61,299 nucleotides of DNA. Origin: Bacteroidota bacterium. Its GTDB lineage: Bacteria > Bacteroidota > Bacteroidia > Bacteroidales > UBA932. The notes below the pieces were generated by a model. The model was not told the origin of the DNA. It was given only the letters and a program-made list of their open reading frames with translations, and did not search any database. Location: NCBI GenBank assembly GCA_029567375.1, contig JAKQLB010000168.1, forward strand, positions 1-61,299. Reading direction: 5' to 3'. Made by a program: the position numbers and the translations under genes. The first letter of the stretch is position 1; each line of letters starts with the position of its first letter. This document shows positions 17,379-26,774 of the stretch, one piece after another.

Positions 17379-18875
17379 TTAGTTGGCTGCTAACCTGCCG
17401 TTGGCACGTGCCGTCTCTATCCAAGCGGGCGGTGTGGTCTTAAGCCAGGTCTCTTTATCTTTTTCCAGTTTTTCCATATCCAGACCGATAAACTTCTGAG
17501 CTTTTGCTTTGGTGGAAATATCGGGCATCTCAAACTTGGTTACACCAAGTTCAAATAAAACCTTCTGAAGCTCAATCTGCGCCTGCATGGAGCGGTCAAG
17601 GCCGTGGGCAAGGATACGCTGTGTCTCAACAGGTGCGTGGAATGATCCTCCATGTGATGCAACTCCAAAGTCCCAGCGCCATTGAGCCTGACGGATCAAT
17701 TGGAGAGCAGGTTTCATCCTTGCTTCCTTTGCTCCTTTATCCCAGGCTACCTTTGCCATAATATGGGCTTTTGCCAACTCAACTTCAACTCTGTCACGGA
17801 TCTCGAGGGCTTTATCCTGATATTCATACACATAATTTCTTAACTCTTCCTCGCTATCTCTGTGGCAAGTCTGGCAGGTGGAAGAGATGTTTTTCAGAGG
17901 GCTCATAACTTGGTGGTCAGAATACTTGATTCCACCCTCAGCTATGTAAGGCATATGGCAATCTGCACAAGAGAGGCCACGCTTAGCATGAGGACCAAGT
18001 ATGAACAACTCGTAATCGGGGTGCTGAGCTTTCAGCATCGGAGCCTTGCTCACACTGTGAGTCCAGTCTGCATATTGTGCATTATCAAAATATGCCTCCA
18101 TGTCTTCCATGGTAAAGCCACCATCCCAAGGGAATGTGAGATATTTTTCATCACCCTTGAAATAATACTCCACGTGGCATTGAGCACACACTAATGATCT
18201 CATTTCCTGAGGTGTTGCGTTGGCAATATCGTCTCCCCGACGTTCATATGCTTCGATCAGAGCAGGACGGGTAATTGTGAGGTTCATCGTTGCAGGATCA
18301 TGACAATCTGCGCATCCTATCGGGTTTACAACCTCGTGCCCATATTGACTCCATGGTGCTTTGTAGAAGTTCTCAACCCCCACTTCTTGCATCATACGAG
18401 GCACATCAGGGCTTTTACATGCCCAGCAGGTCGAAGGCTGCATGTCTTTGACCTCCGGACCGGGTGTGCCGGTACGCAAAGTTTGTGTAACATCTTCTAT
18501 GGTATACATATGTCCCCTGGGAGCTGTATAGTCGCGAGAAAAGGCATATCCTGCCCAAAGAATTACCATTTCAGGACGAGTTTCAAGAACATCATAGGTA
18601 TTACTGCCAAGGTGTTTACTTGTAAAGTCCATCTCTTTGGTCTTTTTCCACGTGTTATACTCACGAGGATAGTTTAGACCCCACTCTTCACTCTTGGGAT
18701 TTATACCTGTAATCTCGACTTTCTTGTTGTTGTAAAGCGTTGCTATCTCGGCTCTGCGCTCGGTGATAGAGGCTGCCAGTAACCCCAGCAAGAATACCAA
18801 AACCATAACTACGACAAACAATACCCATCCTATAGAGGGTTTACGTCTGATTGATTCTGCTAATTTCTTACACAT
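17379..18875 (-). CDS. nrfA: Ammonia-forming cytochrome c nitrite reductase NrfA
   Basis: A 498-residue pentahaem cytochrome c552. The active-site haem motif with lysine ligand is CWACK at residues 150-154; the other haem sites are CADCH (188-192), CAQCH (230-234), CADCH (303-307) and CQTCH (334-338). It reduces nitrite to ammonium with six electrons at the outer face of the cytoplasmic membrane, fed by NrfH. The N-terminus has one hydrophobic helix (WVLFVVVMVLVFLLGLL) that can act as signal or anchor. It lies 15 bases after nrfH and should be co-transcribed. Confidence 0.97.
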   Translation of the reverse strand: MCKKLAESIRRKPSIGWVLFVVVMVLVFLLGLLAASITERRAEIATLYNNKKVEITGINPKSEEWGLNYPREYNTWKKTKEMDFTSKHLGSNTYDVLETRPEMVILWAGYAFSRDYTAPRGHMYTIEDVTQTLRTGTPGPEVKDMQPSTCWACKSPDVPRMMQEVGVENFYKAPWSQYGHEVVNPIGCADCHDPATMNLTITRPALIEAYERRGDDIANATPQEMRSLVCAQCHVEYYFKGDEKYLTFPWDGGFTMEDMEAYFDNAQYADWTHSVSKAPMLKAQHPDYELFILGPHAKRGLSCADCHMPYIAEGGIKYSDHQVMSPLKNISSTCQTCHRDSEEELRNYVYEYQDKALEIRDRVEVELAKAHIMAKVAWDKGAKEARMKPALQLIRQAQWRWDFGVASHGGSFHAPVETQRILAHGLDRSMQAQIELQKVLFELGVTKFEMPDISTKAKAQKFIGLDMEKLEKDKETWLKTTPPAWIETARANGRLAAN

Positions 18876-18890
18876 AGTCTGTATTGTTTT

Positions 18891-19469
18891 TTATTTTTTT
18901 ATCATTTCTTTCAGCCACGTGGGAACAGGAGATTCCGGCAGCGGTGCAATCGCATTAGGAGAGGATGCGAGGTTACTCACCACTGTATGCGGTATATCTC
19001 TGTGACAATCCCAACATGCTTTACCTTCTCCTTGGGAAGCTTGCGAGTAGCTTATTTGTCCTGCTTTTACAAATTCGGTGGTAAGTTGTGTATGGCAACG
19101 GATACAGTTCTCCATAATAACTCCATTGCTGGCATTGCGAGGACGAATAGCCATAGGTTCGTTCTTTAAAGTGAAGACCGCCGAATGGTACAATCCGTCA
19201 GCTGCTTTGAAGGCATATTTGTTGACGAAGTTGTCTTGTGGAACATGGCAATCATTACAGTGGGCCCATTCACGATGGGAACTTTTTTCCCATGATTGAT
19301 AATAGGGGACCATAATGTGGCAATTGATGCAAGCCGAAGGCTCATCTGTTGCGTAAGTATGAAGCCGTGCGATATAGGCCGTATATGCACCTAGCCCCAC
19401 AATTATACCGGTAACAACAAATAGCGGTACAACAAAAACACGCGGTATTATGTTCAAAAACTTCTTCAT
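18891..19469 (-). CDS. nrfH: Tetrahaem quinol dehydrogenase NrfH
   Basis: A NapC/NirT-family membrane cytochrome of about 192 residues: one N-terminal membrane helix followed by four haem motifs (CINCH, CNDCH, CIRCH, CWDCH). It oxidises menaquinol and passes electrons to NrfA. An in-frame ATG at 19487 exists, but it overlaps a good -7 promoter box (19485-19492), and MKKFLNIIPR at 19469 gives the expected short N-terminus, so 19469 is preferred. Confidence 0.95.
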   Translation of the reverse strand: MKKFLNIIPRVFVVPLFVVTGIIVGLGAYTAYIARLHTYATDEPSACINCHIMVPYYQSWEKSSHREWAHCNDCHVPQDNFVNKYAFKAADGLYHSAVFTLKNEPMAIRPRNASNGVIMENCIRCHTQLTTEFVKAGQISYSQASQGEGKACWDCHRDIPHTVVSNLASSPNAIAPLPESPVPTWLKEMIKK

Positions 19470-19484
19470 AACTGAAAACTTGCC

Positions 19485-19516
19485 CAAAGATATAAAAAAA
19501 AGGTTTAATTGTTCAA
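19485..19516 (-). promoter_or_regulatory. Promoter of the nrfHA-resB-ccsA operon
   Basis: On the minus strand TTG (19516-19514) and TATCTTTG (19492-19485) are separated by 21 bases, matching the Bacteroidetes consensus. Transcription would start only about 10 bases before the chosen nrfH start. Confidence 0.5.
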
Positions 19517-19567
19517 TTATTTTTATAAATTTTAATAATTTTAAATAGGTTCCCTTATTTTATAAGT

Positions 19568-20671
19568 TTACGCCTGTTTCTTATAGGTGACGGCGGCGAG
19601 AATATTGAAGAGGACTGAGAAGCTTCCGAGGGCAACGAAGTCCTGCCATAGTTCGGAGAGGGTTGTTCCTTTCAAATAGACCGAACGCAAAATGTCAACA
19701 AAATATCGCGGCGGCAGAAGAAGTGTAAATGTTTGCGCCCAATCGGGCATAGAATCGATAGGAGTAAGCAGCCCACTCATCAGAATGAAAATCATAATGA
19801 AGAAGAATAATATAAACATTATTTGTTGCATCGTATCTGAAAAGTTTGCAGCTGTAAGACTAAATCCGGAAATGGTCAGAATAAATAATACCGTACCCAA
19901 TAATATAACCCAAAAGGAGCCGGCAGGTAAAAGTCCATAGACAAGGTGAGCAATCATCATCGCCGCTATAAGAACGAAAATACCTATAGCCCAATAGGGT
20001 ATCAGTTTTGACAGGGTAAAAGTAAAACGACTCACGGGTGAGACATTCATCTGTTCAATCGTGCCGACTTCCTTCTCTTCCACTATACTCAATGCCGGCA
20101 GAAACCCGCACACCAGAATAAATATGATAATCATCAGAGCGGGAATCATATAATGGCGATAATTAAGTGTTGGATTAAAGCGATTTTGAACCGTTACCAA
20201 CTCGGACATTTGATTTGGATTTTTTTCGTTGCGAACTTCCACAAGCGCGTGTGCAATGGTTTGTATGACATATTGAGTGCCCATTGTACCTTTGGTGGCG
20301 TTCACGGCATTTGCTATTATGCTTATTTTTTCTGGAGTTGAAACCCCCATATCACGCTCAAAATGGTCGGGAATCTGAACTATAACATCAACCCTGCCTT
20401 CCTCCAGCCTTTCCATGGCAAGATCAAATTCGGAAGTTGCCCCTACCAATGAAAGATATTCGGAAGCCTTGATATGTGATATAATGCGGTGAGAAGTGGT
20501 TGAGTGGTCAAGATCGACAACCGCAACATTGACATTTCGCACATCCATTGTAGCAAGCATTGGCGAGATGAGCATTATCAGTATTGGGAAGGATAATATC
20601 AGCTTGGGCAGAAACGAATCGCGACGAATCTTTATAAGTTCCTTTTGCAATAATACGATAAATTGTCTCAT
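19568..20671 (-). CDS. ABC-2 type export permease
   Basis: A 367-residue ABC-2 membrane protein: one N-terminal helix after a basic start, a large extracytoplasmic domain (about 45-170, starting NVNVAVVDLDHSTTS), then five to six C-terminal helices with the characteristic EEKEVGTIEQMNVSPVSR loop near residue 200. It is the last gene of the efflux operon, four bases after a paralogous permease. The two permeases probably form a heterodimer driven by the two ATPases. Best compared with YhhJ/YbhR-type drug or toxin exporters; the substrate is unknown. Confidence 0.88.
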   Translation of the reverse strand: MRQFIVLLQKELIKIRRDSFLPKLILSFPILIMLISPMLATMDVRNVNVAVVDLDHSTTSHRIISHIKASEYLSLVGATSEFDLAMERLEEGRVDVIVQIPDHFERDMGVSTPEKISIIANAVNATKGTMGTQYVIQTIAHALVEVRNEKNPNQMSELVTVQNRFNPTLNYRHYMIPALMIIIFILVCGFLPALSIVEEKEVGTIEQMNVSPVSRFTFTLSKLIPYWAIGIFVLIAAMMIAHLVYGLLPAGSFWVILLGTVLFILTISGFSLTAANFSDTMQQIMFILFFFIMIFILMSGLLTPIDSMPDWAQTFTLLLPPRYFVDILRSVYLKGTTLSELWQDFVALGSFSVLFNILAAVTYKKQA

Positions 20672-20675
20672 GGCA

Positions 20676-21770
20676 CTACTCTAATTTATCATTGAACTTT
20701 ATTAGCGATACGCCCAAAAATGCGACAGTCATACCAAGCAGTATTGTAAATTCTTTCCACACGGCCAGAAACGGTGAACCCTGAATCATCATTTTACGGA
20801 TGGCCTCTACATACCAACGAGCAGGAACAATATTTGAGAAATATTGAAAAAATATGGGGGAATTCTCAATGGGAAAGAGCATGCCTGAAAGCAACAACAT
20901 GGGTACCATCATTACCATAGCCGAAATAAGCAGTGCCATGACCTGCGTTTTGGCGACTATCGAGACCATAAGTCCCAGAGAGAGCGATAATAACACATAG
21001 AGCAGCGATAACGAGAAGATTCCCCAAACGCCACCTGACATCGGTACATGAAGCAGATAATAGGAAAGGAGCAGTATTATTATCAGTACCAAACAAGAGA
21101 TGACAAAATAGGGGATCATTTTGGAAAAGATAATCTTCGACGGACGTATAGGAGAAACGAGAAGTACTTCCATTGTTCCAACTTCTTTTTCGCGTACGAT
21201 AGATACCGAAGTCATCATTGCACAAACCAGAATAACGATCAGGCCCATAATACCCGGCACGAAGTTGTAAGCGCTCTTCATTTGAGGATTGAAAAGCATT
21301 CTGGTTTCAAACATCGCCTGCTGTGATGCTGTGCCAAGCAGAATCTCTTGCAGATAGGCAGTTGACGCGCCGGCTGTATTGACATTCGAAGCATCAACAA
21401 CTAACTGTATAATCGGCGTTGAAGGCAACCCTGTAGAAATCTGCGCCATACGACGGTCAAAATCTGAAGCAAAAACTATTACGGCGCTCACTTTTCCTGA
21501 ACGTAATTCCTGATCTATCTGGTCGGGGTCGATATAACCGCAGAAGGTAAAGTAGTCGTTGTGTGCAATACGATTGACAGCATCTACCACGCCGTCTGTG
21601 CGCTCAGGAGCGACTACTGCCACATCTACATTATTTACCTCGGTAGATATGGCAAAACCAAACAACACTATCAATACCACAGGTATAAGCATTACAATAA
21701 GCATTGTAACCTTATCGCGCAAAATATGTAGTGACTCTTTTTTTATAAATGATAGAAAGCTGTTTTTCAT
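20676..21770 (-). CDS. ABC-2 type export permease
   Basis: A 364-residue paralogue of the neighbouring permease with the same layout: N-terminal helix, extracytoplasmic domain (starting NNVDVAVVAPERTDG), the REKEVGTMEVLLVSPIRPSK coupling loop near residue 196, and C-terminal helices. It overlaps the upstream ATPase gene by four bases, which indicates translational coupling. Together with the TolC and HlyD-like proteins it describes a tripartite exporter crossing both membranes. Confidence 0.88.
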   Translation of the reverse strand: MKNSFLSFIKKESLHILRDKVTMLIVMLIPVVLIVLFGFAISTEVNNVDVAVVAPERTDGVVDAVNRIAHNDYFTFCGYIDPDQIDQELRSGKVSAVIVFASDFDRRMAQISTGLPSTPIIQLVVDASNVNTAGASTAYLQEILLGTASQQAMFETRMLFNPQMKSAYNFVPGIMGLIVILVCAMMTSVSIVREKEVGTMEVLLVSPIRPSKIIFSKMIPYFVISCLVLIIILLLSYYLLHVPMSGGVWGIFSLSLLYVLLSLSLGLMVSIVAKTQVMALLISAMVMMVPMLLLSGMLFPIENSPIFFQYFSNIVPARWYVEAIRKMMIQGSPFLAVWKEFTILLGMTVAFLGVSLIKFNDKLE

Positions 21771-22516
21771 GTTTCCAATTCTCCTCTTTCTGCATCGCGA
21801 GCCAGCGTACGAAAGACTTCATGCATCGACTCAGCATTAAACTGTTCTTTTAAACGGGTGGAAGTGTCAAGGGCCCGTACCTCACCATCAACCATAATGG
21901 AGACTCGCGAGCAATACTCTGCCTCATCCATATAGTGAGTAGTAACAAATATCGTTGTCCCTCCCTCCGCCGCCTTGTAAATCATTTCCCAAAATTGACG
22001 TCTGGTAACCGGGTCAACGCCACTCGTAGGTTCATCTAAAAAAACAACGTCAGGCTTGTGAACCGTGGCAATTGCAAAAGATAACTTCTGCTTCCAACCC
22101 AGTGGTAATGCCTTGACAAGCGTGTTACGCTCCGACGAAAATTTGAGTTCGGCAAGCAATTCCTCAGTACGCTTCTCGGCACTCTTTTTCGAGAGTCCGT
22201 AGATGCCCGCGAAAAGGTTGATGTTCTCACCGACCGTAAGGGTATTATAGAGAGCAAATCTCTGGCTCATATAACCGATATGGCGTTTGATCATCTCTCC
22301 CTCGCGTGAAACATCGAAACCTGCCACTGTGCCTTTCCCTGAAGTGGGATAGCTCAACCCTGAGAGCATACGCATTGCAGTGGTTTTTCCCGCTCCGTTT
22401 GCACCCAGAAAACCAAAAATTTCACCCTTGTAAACATCAAAAGAGATATTGTTTACAGCAATGAAATTGCCAAAAGTTTTGGTAAGGTTGCGTACTGAAA
22501 TTACTATTTCGCTCAT
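21767..22516 (-). CDS. ABC transporter ATP-binding protein
   Basis: A 249-residue nucleotide-binding protein. Walker A is GANGAGKTT (about 38-46) and Walker B with switch is VVFLDEPTSGVDP (about 159-171). The signature motif is altered: the usual LSGGQ position reads LPLGWKQ, as seen in the second ATPase half of YbhF/RbbA-like exporters. It would therefore pair with the next ATPase, which keeps a canonical signature. Four-base overlaps with both neighbours point to a coupled operon. Confidence 0.93.
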   Translation of the reverse strand: MSEIVISVRNLTKTFGNFIAVNNISFDVYKGEIFGFLGANGAGKTTAMRMLSGLSYPTSGKGTVAGFDVSREGEMIKRHIGYMSQRFALYNTLTVGENINLFAGIYGLSKKSAEKRTEELLAELKFSSERNTLVKALPLGWKQKLSFAIATVHKPDVVFLDEPTSGVDPVTRRQFWEMIYKAAEGGTTIFVTTHYMDEAEYCSRVSIMVDGEVRALDTSTRLKEQFNAESMHEVFRTLARDAERGELET

Positions 22517-23412
22517 TGTTTCATCAGATTTATGAATACATCCTCAATAGTAGGTTTGGCAGATTCAATAGTAAGGTTGGTCAAAGATTCCAACTGATCC
22601 ATAAAGCTGCGCGTGTCAAACGTTGCATCTGCAATTAGGTGATGCATTTGTCCAAATGGGTAGCATTCCACCACACCTTCGACCTGTCGCGCTGCTTCAA
22701 GCAGAGAATACATATTATCGGCACTAATGGCATAGAGCCTCGATTTGAATTGTTTAATAATTCCCTTCGGAGTGTCAATTCCCAAAATGCGCCCTTCATT
22801 ACAAAGTGCAATTCGTTCACAAAGTGAAGCCTCGTCCATATAAGGAGTAGATACCAGGATGGTAATTCCTTTCTCTTTGAGATTTTTCAACATATCCCAG
22901 AGTTCACTACGAGATACGGCGTCAATGCCCGTTGTAGGCTCATCAAGAAAGAGTACGCTCGGATTGTGAATCAATGCACACGAGAGAGCGAGTTTTTGTT
23001 TCATTCCACCTGATAATTTGCCCGCCTGGCGTTTTCTAAAAGGCTCAATCTGTTGGTATATTGGAGCAATAAGATCGTATGAGTCTTTAACCCTGACACC
23101 AAAGATAGAGGCAAAAAAATTGAGGTTTTCTTCCACCGTAAGGTCAGGATAAAGGGAGAATCTGCCGGGCATATAGCCCAACAGTGGGCGTATTTGACGA
23201 TAATCTTTACTAATGTCCAGACCCTCTATGGTAGCACTGCCTTCATTAGGATTAATCAATGTAGTAAGTAGACGAAAAAGGGTAGTCTTGCCTGCACCGT
23301 CCGGGCCTATAAGACCGAATAGTTCGCCCCGCTTCACTGAAAAGGAGACGGAGTCAAGAGCTTTAACTTTTCCGTAGCTCTTTGAGAGACCATTTACTTC
23401 TATGACATTCAT
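22513..23412 (-). CDS. ABC transporter ATP-binding protein
   Basis: A 299-residue nucleotide-binding protein with Walker A GPDGAGKTT (about 36-44), canonical signature KLSGGMKQK (about 138-146), and Walker B VLFLDEPTTGID. A C-terminal ~80-residue extension follows the core, ending VEDVF-like (PTIEDVFINLMKQ), typical of drug/antibiotic exporter ATPases. YbhF in E. coli fuses two such domains; here they are separate overlapping genes. Confidence 0.93.
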   Translation of the reverse strand: MNVIEVNGLSKSYGKVKALDSVSFSVKRGELFGLIGPDGAGKTTLFRLLTTLINPNEGSATIEGLDISKDYRQIRPLLGYMPGRFSLYPDLTVEENLNFFASIFGVRVKDSYDLIAPIYQQIEPFRKRQAGKLSGGMKQKLALSCALIHNPSVLFLDEPTTGIDAVSRSELWDMLKNLKEKGITILVSTPYMDEASLCERIALCNEGRILGIDTPKGIIKQFKSRLYAISADNMYSLLEAARQVEGVVECYPFGQMHHLIADATFDTRSFMDQLESLTNLTIESAKPTIEDVFINLMKQ

Positions 23413-23413
23413 A

Positions 23414-24301
23414 CTACAACGTTACATTGCCGGACAATCCGATTTTAAGGCGACCATCATTTTTTACGGCAATTTTTACGGCATAGACCAAATTTGCACG
23501 CGAATCTTCCGTTTGTATGGTTTTGGGCGTAAATTCGCTTTCAGAAGAAATCCATGTGATGCGACCTGCATAGTCGTAAAGTTCGGTTCCACCAAAATCG
23601 GCAATAACGGTAACCTCGTCGCCAAGTTTTAGATTTGCAAGTTGATTGGATGTGAAATAGGCACGCAGATAAATGTTGTCGAGATTGGCAATTTTCATCA
23701 AGGGTCTGCCCATAGTTGCCAGTTCACCGGCTTCGGCATACTTTACCAATATGATACCCTCAACAGGTGACACTATACGGCACTTTGAAATGAGGTCGTC
23801 CAAAGCCTCAATTTGCGCTTCGAGAGCCTCAGCATTGCTATTGATGGCAGCGGTGTTTTTGTCAAGGGTTGAGAGAGTAGCAGAAAGCTGGCTTTTCAGA
23901 ATCCTTATGTGTGCCTCAATGTCGTCATATTGTTTTTGGGTGGCTGCACCATCTTTGAGCATATTTTTTATACGCATCAGTTCACTTTTTTGTTTTGCTA
24001 TCTGCTCACGCAACGATGCAACCTGTGCCTTTGTGTCAGGACGACTATCCAAAAGTGCCGAAAGCTGTGCCGACAACTGCTTGTGCTGAAGGTAAAGTTG
24101 CAGACTGTCGATTGTGCCTAACTTTTCGCCTGCTTTAACCGGCATGCCCTCTTCAACTTCAAAACTCAAAATCCGTCCTGTAGCTTCCGATGAGACTATC
24201 ACTTCTGTAGCTTCAAAAGTGCCCTGTGCATCATATTTTCCATTATTGCCACAAGATGACACGGTAAGTAGTATTATGGCAATGTAGATGATTCTCTTCA
24301 T
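23414..24301 (-). CDS. HlyD/YbhG-like efflux adaptor lipoprotein
   Basis: A 295-residue periplasmic membrane-fusion protein with lipobox VSSC (Cys17). The lipoyl half-motifs flank a coiled coil of about 80-165 (many Leu/Gln/Lys heptads, e.g. AQVASLREQIAKQKSEL). The second half-motif VSPVEGIILVKYAEAGE is near 177 and is followed by beta-barrel sequence. It bridges the inner-membrane ABC pump and the TolC channel encoded six bases upstream. Confidence 0.9.
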   Translation of the reverse strand: MKRIIYIAIILLTVSSCGNNGKYDAQGTFEATEVIVSSEATGRILSFEVEEGMPVKAGEKLGTIDSLQLYLQHKQLSAQLSALLDSRPDTKAQVASLREQIAKQKSELMRIKNMLKDGAATQKQYDDIEAHIRILKSQLSATLSTLDKNTAAINSNAEALEAQIEALDDLISKCRIVSPVEGIILVKYAEAGELATMGRPLMKIANLDNIYLRAYFTSNQLANLKLGDEVTVIADFGGTELYDYAGRITWISSESEFTPKTIQTEDSRANLVYAVKIAVKNDGRLKIGLSGNVTL

Positions 24302-24306
24302 TTATT

Positions 24307-25590
24307 TTATTCGTTTAATGTGTGTTTCAATCTGTAAATGGCTTGTAACAGCTCTATCTCGTGAATGTTGCATTTGAGTATTGCCGTAGTCTCGTCTGTT
24401 ATTTTACGCAGTAAGTCAGTAGCATCGATAACACCGTTTTGAAGCTTTGATTCCGCTGCTAAGCGTACGGAACGTCGCAATTCAACAATACGGGCATCAT
24501 TTTCAATTGCCTTGCGAAGTCGGGTGATCTCGCCATCTTCCCGGGTAGTCAGCATTTGAGTGTTAAATTGTAATACATCGCGCTGAACAGCCAATTGTTG
24601 TTGGGCAACATCTATTTTTTTGAGATTATTATTTCTGGTGTAGAATGCACTAAGATCCCACGATAGACGTACACCCACAATAGCATTGAAAGTTAAGTCG
24701 GGTGAAGTCATACTCTCGAATATATCCATGCCGGGGTAGCCATAATAACCTTGTGCAAAGAGACCCAAACGGGGCCTCACAGATGAGTTGATGGCCATTT
24801 TTTGAGCTGTTAATCTGTTTTCCTGTGCGTCAAGCAAAGCAAATTCGGGACGTGCCGAAGTATAACTATTAATAATTTGCTCAGCCGGTCGTGCCAGCTT
24901 ATCGGAATTTAGTGGTTGGCCAATAAAAATCTCCAACATACGACGATAGCTTGCAAGGGATGATTCTACCAGAGACAACTGTTGCTGAGCTGTAAGTAGT
25001 TCTGCTTCGATCATATCTACATCAGACTGCAATGCCACGCCGTTTTTAAGATATGTGCGCATACGCCCCAGATTACTCTCCAACACCTCAATCATGGTCT
25101 TAGTCTGTTCCACGCGCTCATCAAGCAGCAAAATACCGAAGTATAGACCATCCACCCTTGCCTGTAGGTCGTAGAGTGAGACATCAACACGACTACGCTG
25201 CTCGGCTGCCTCAGCTCTAGCTATAGCTCTGTTCGCTTTCGAATAACCGCCATCCCAAATCGTTTGACTGATATCAATGGCAATCTTGTATTGATCTTTG
25301 TTGATTTCAGTCATCTCTACATCACCATCCTGCATCTTCATCAATGTCTCAAATGCTTCGGGTAAGGTTGGAGTTACAGACTGATATGTAGCCTGTCCCG
25401 ATATCGCAAATTGTGGTATCCAGGCCTTCGCCGCATTTGATAAATTGAATTGTTCCGTTTTGGCAACAAGATTGTATTGTCTGATCTCGGGGTAATGCTC
25501 TCGGGCAAGACGGCGGCACTCATCAAGTGTTTGAGCCTTAATACTTATTGTCAAAAGAACAAGTATTAAAGATAAAGAAAGTCGTTTCAT
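24307..25590 (-). CDS. TolC-family outer-membrane efflux protein
   Basis: A 427-residue TolC-like protein with a signal peptide (LTISIKAQ), an N-terminal TLDECRRLAREHYPEIRQ motif typical of the family, and two long helical repeats, the second ending near the C-terminus. It is the first gene of the six-gene export operon that runs to 19568. No regulator of the TetR or MarR type adjoins it, and no convincing promoter box could be picked in the 115 bases upstream. Confidence 0.9.
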   Translation of the reverse strand: MKRLSLSLILVLLTISIKAQTLDECRRLAREHYPEIRQYNLVAKTEQFNLSNAAKAWIPQFAISGQATYQSVTPTLPEAFETLMKMQDGDVEMTEINKDQYKIAIDISQTIWDGGYSKANRAIARAEAAEQRSRVDVSLYDLQARVDGLYFGILLLDERVEQTKTMIEVLESNLGRMRTYLKNGVALQSDVDMIEAELLTAQQQLSLVESSLASYRRMLEIFIGQPLNSDKLARPAEQIINSYTSARPEFALLDAQENRLTAQKMAINSSVRPRLGLFAQGYYGYPGMDIFESMTSPDLTFNAIVGVRLSWDLSAFYTRNNNLKKIDVAQQQLAVQRDVLQFNTQMLTTREDGEITRLRKAIENDARIVELRRSVRLAAESKLQNGVIDATDLLRKITDETTAILKCNIHEIELLQAIYRLKHTLNE

Positions 25591-25705
25591 GATTAATGAA
25601 CGGGAATTATAAGGTCAGTAAGGAATTCTTAGGCAAAATTCGTCGCTAGTTAATGCAGCAAATTTTATACCTCAAAGCGAGAAATGCTCTTATTTAGAAG
25701 AATTT

Positions 25706-26698
25706 TCAGCAATATGTGGCGATAAGCTCCCTTATTTCAACCTTGGCGGCTTTCCAGCGCGGAATGTCAATCTTCGGGCCGATTACCTCGACTACTTTTG
25801 CGGATATGATGGAACCCACTTCTCCACAAACTTTTAATGGCATCCCCATAGAGTGGGCATATAGAAATCCGGCAGCATAAATATCTCCGGCGCCCGTGGC
25901 ATCAATTGTATTTGCAGGCCAGGCTTCAATATAGTGATATTCGTCTCCCTGACGCACCATTGAGCCATCCTTACCTATCTTAACGACTGCTATATCACAC
26001 AATTCAGCGATGATGTCAAGCGCCTTGCGGGGTTCATGGCCGGTAAATGAGGTGGCCTCTGTCTCGTTGGCAAAGACAATGTCTATATAGTTTTTGACTA
26101 TGTCGTGCAGAAAGGCATTGTTGGACTCCACAACATTGTAACTGGCCATATCCAGGCAAATGATCATCTCCTTCTTTTTGCCTATTTCAACTGCACGGCG
26201 AATCAGACGCTGATTTTGCACCAGATAGCCCTCAAGGTAGAGATAGTCATATCCGTCGAAATATTCAGGTTTGAGATCTTCGGGCTCAAGCTGTAACGCC
26301 GCACCAAGGTAGGTGGCAAAAGTTCTGTCCGCATTTGGTGCGGTGATGAATACCATCGCCCGACCTGAGGCGGCAGTACCTTTGAGCAGGTTGGAGCGTA
26401 TGCCGTTCTGCACCTGCTCTGCCTTAAAGAGCGACCCCAACTCGTCGTCGCCCACCTTGCCTATGAATCCTGCCGGCATACCGAAGATTGCGGCTCCGGA
26501 GATTGTGTTGGCGGCCGAACCGCCGGCCACATATTGAACTCCAATCTCTTTGAGGCTCTCCCAGATTACATTGCCTGTCTTGGCATCTACATGCTGCATA
26601 CTACCTTCAGGTAGATTGAATTTAGTGAGGAGAGTGTTGTCGGGGAGGATTGCGAGTATGTCAGTTAGTGCGTTGCCTATGCCAAGTATGGATTTCAT
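25706..26698 (-). CDS. PfkB-family carbohydrate/adenosine kinase
   Basis: A 330-residue ribokinase-fold kinase. The substrate-binding GG pair (VAGGSAANT, residues 58-66) and the catalytic/anion-hole motif DATGAGD (266-272) are intact. NETEATSFTG near 211 matches the conserved NxxE motif. The overall sequence resembles the adenosine-kinase-like branch common in Bacteroidetes; the true substrate is not proven. It is divergent from the flippase-like gene with only four bases between the open frames, and the two promoters overlap. Confidence 0.85.
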   Translation of the reverse strand: MKSILGIGNALTDILAILPDNTLLTKFNLPEGSMQHVDAKTGNVIWESLKEIGVQYVAGGSAANTISGAAIFGMPAGFIGKVGDDELGSLFKAEQVQNGIRSNLLKGTAASGRAMVFITAPNADRTFATYLGAALQLEPEDLKPEYFDGYDYLYLEGYLVQNQRLIRRAVEIGKKKEMIICLDMASYNVVESNNAFLHDIVKNYIDIVFANETEATSFTGHEPRKALDIIAELCDIAVVKIGKDGSMVRQGDEYHYIEAWPANTIDATGAGDIYAAGFLYAHSMGMPLKVCGEVGSIISAKVVEVIGPKIDIPRWKAAKVEIRELIATYC

Positions 26699-26720
26699 AT
26701 GAATGGTGTTATTCTGTCTG

Positions 26721-26754
26721 TTTGGCTACAAACATAAGAATTTTTGTACTTTTG
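26721..26754 (+). promoter_or_regulatory. Promoter of the flippase-like gene
   Basis: TTTG (26721-26724) and TACTTTTG (26747-26754) are 22 bases apart. The position rules out translation from the upstream in-frame ATG at 26703 and supports the ATG at 26775. Confidence 0.5.
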
Positions 26755-26763
26755 TGCTACAAA
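26729..26763 (-). promoter_or_regulatory. Promoter of the PfkB-family kinase
   Basis: On the minus strand TTTG (26763-26760) and TATGTTTG (26736-26729) are 23 bases apart. It lies on the opposite strand over the promoter of the divergent gene. Confidence 0.4.
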
Positions 26764-26774
26764 TCGAGATTAAG

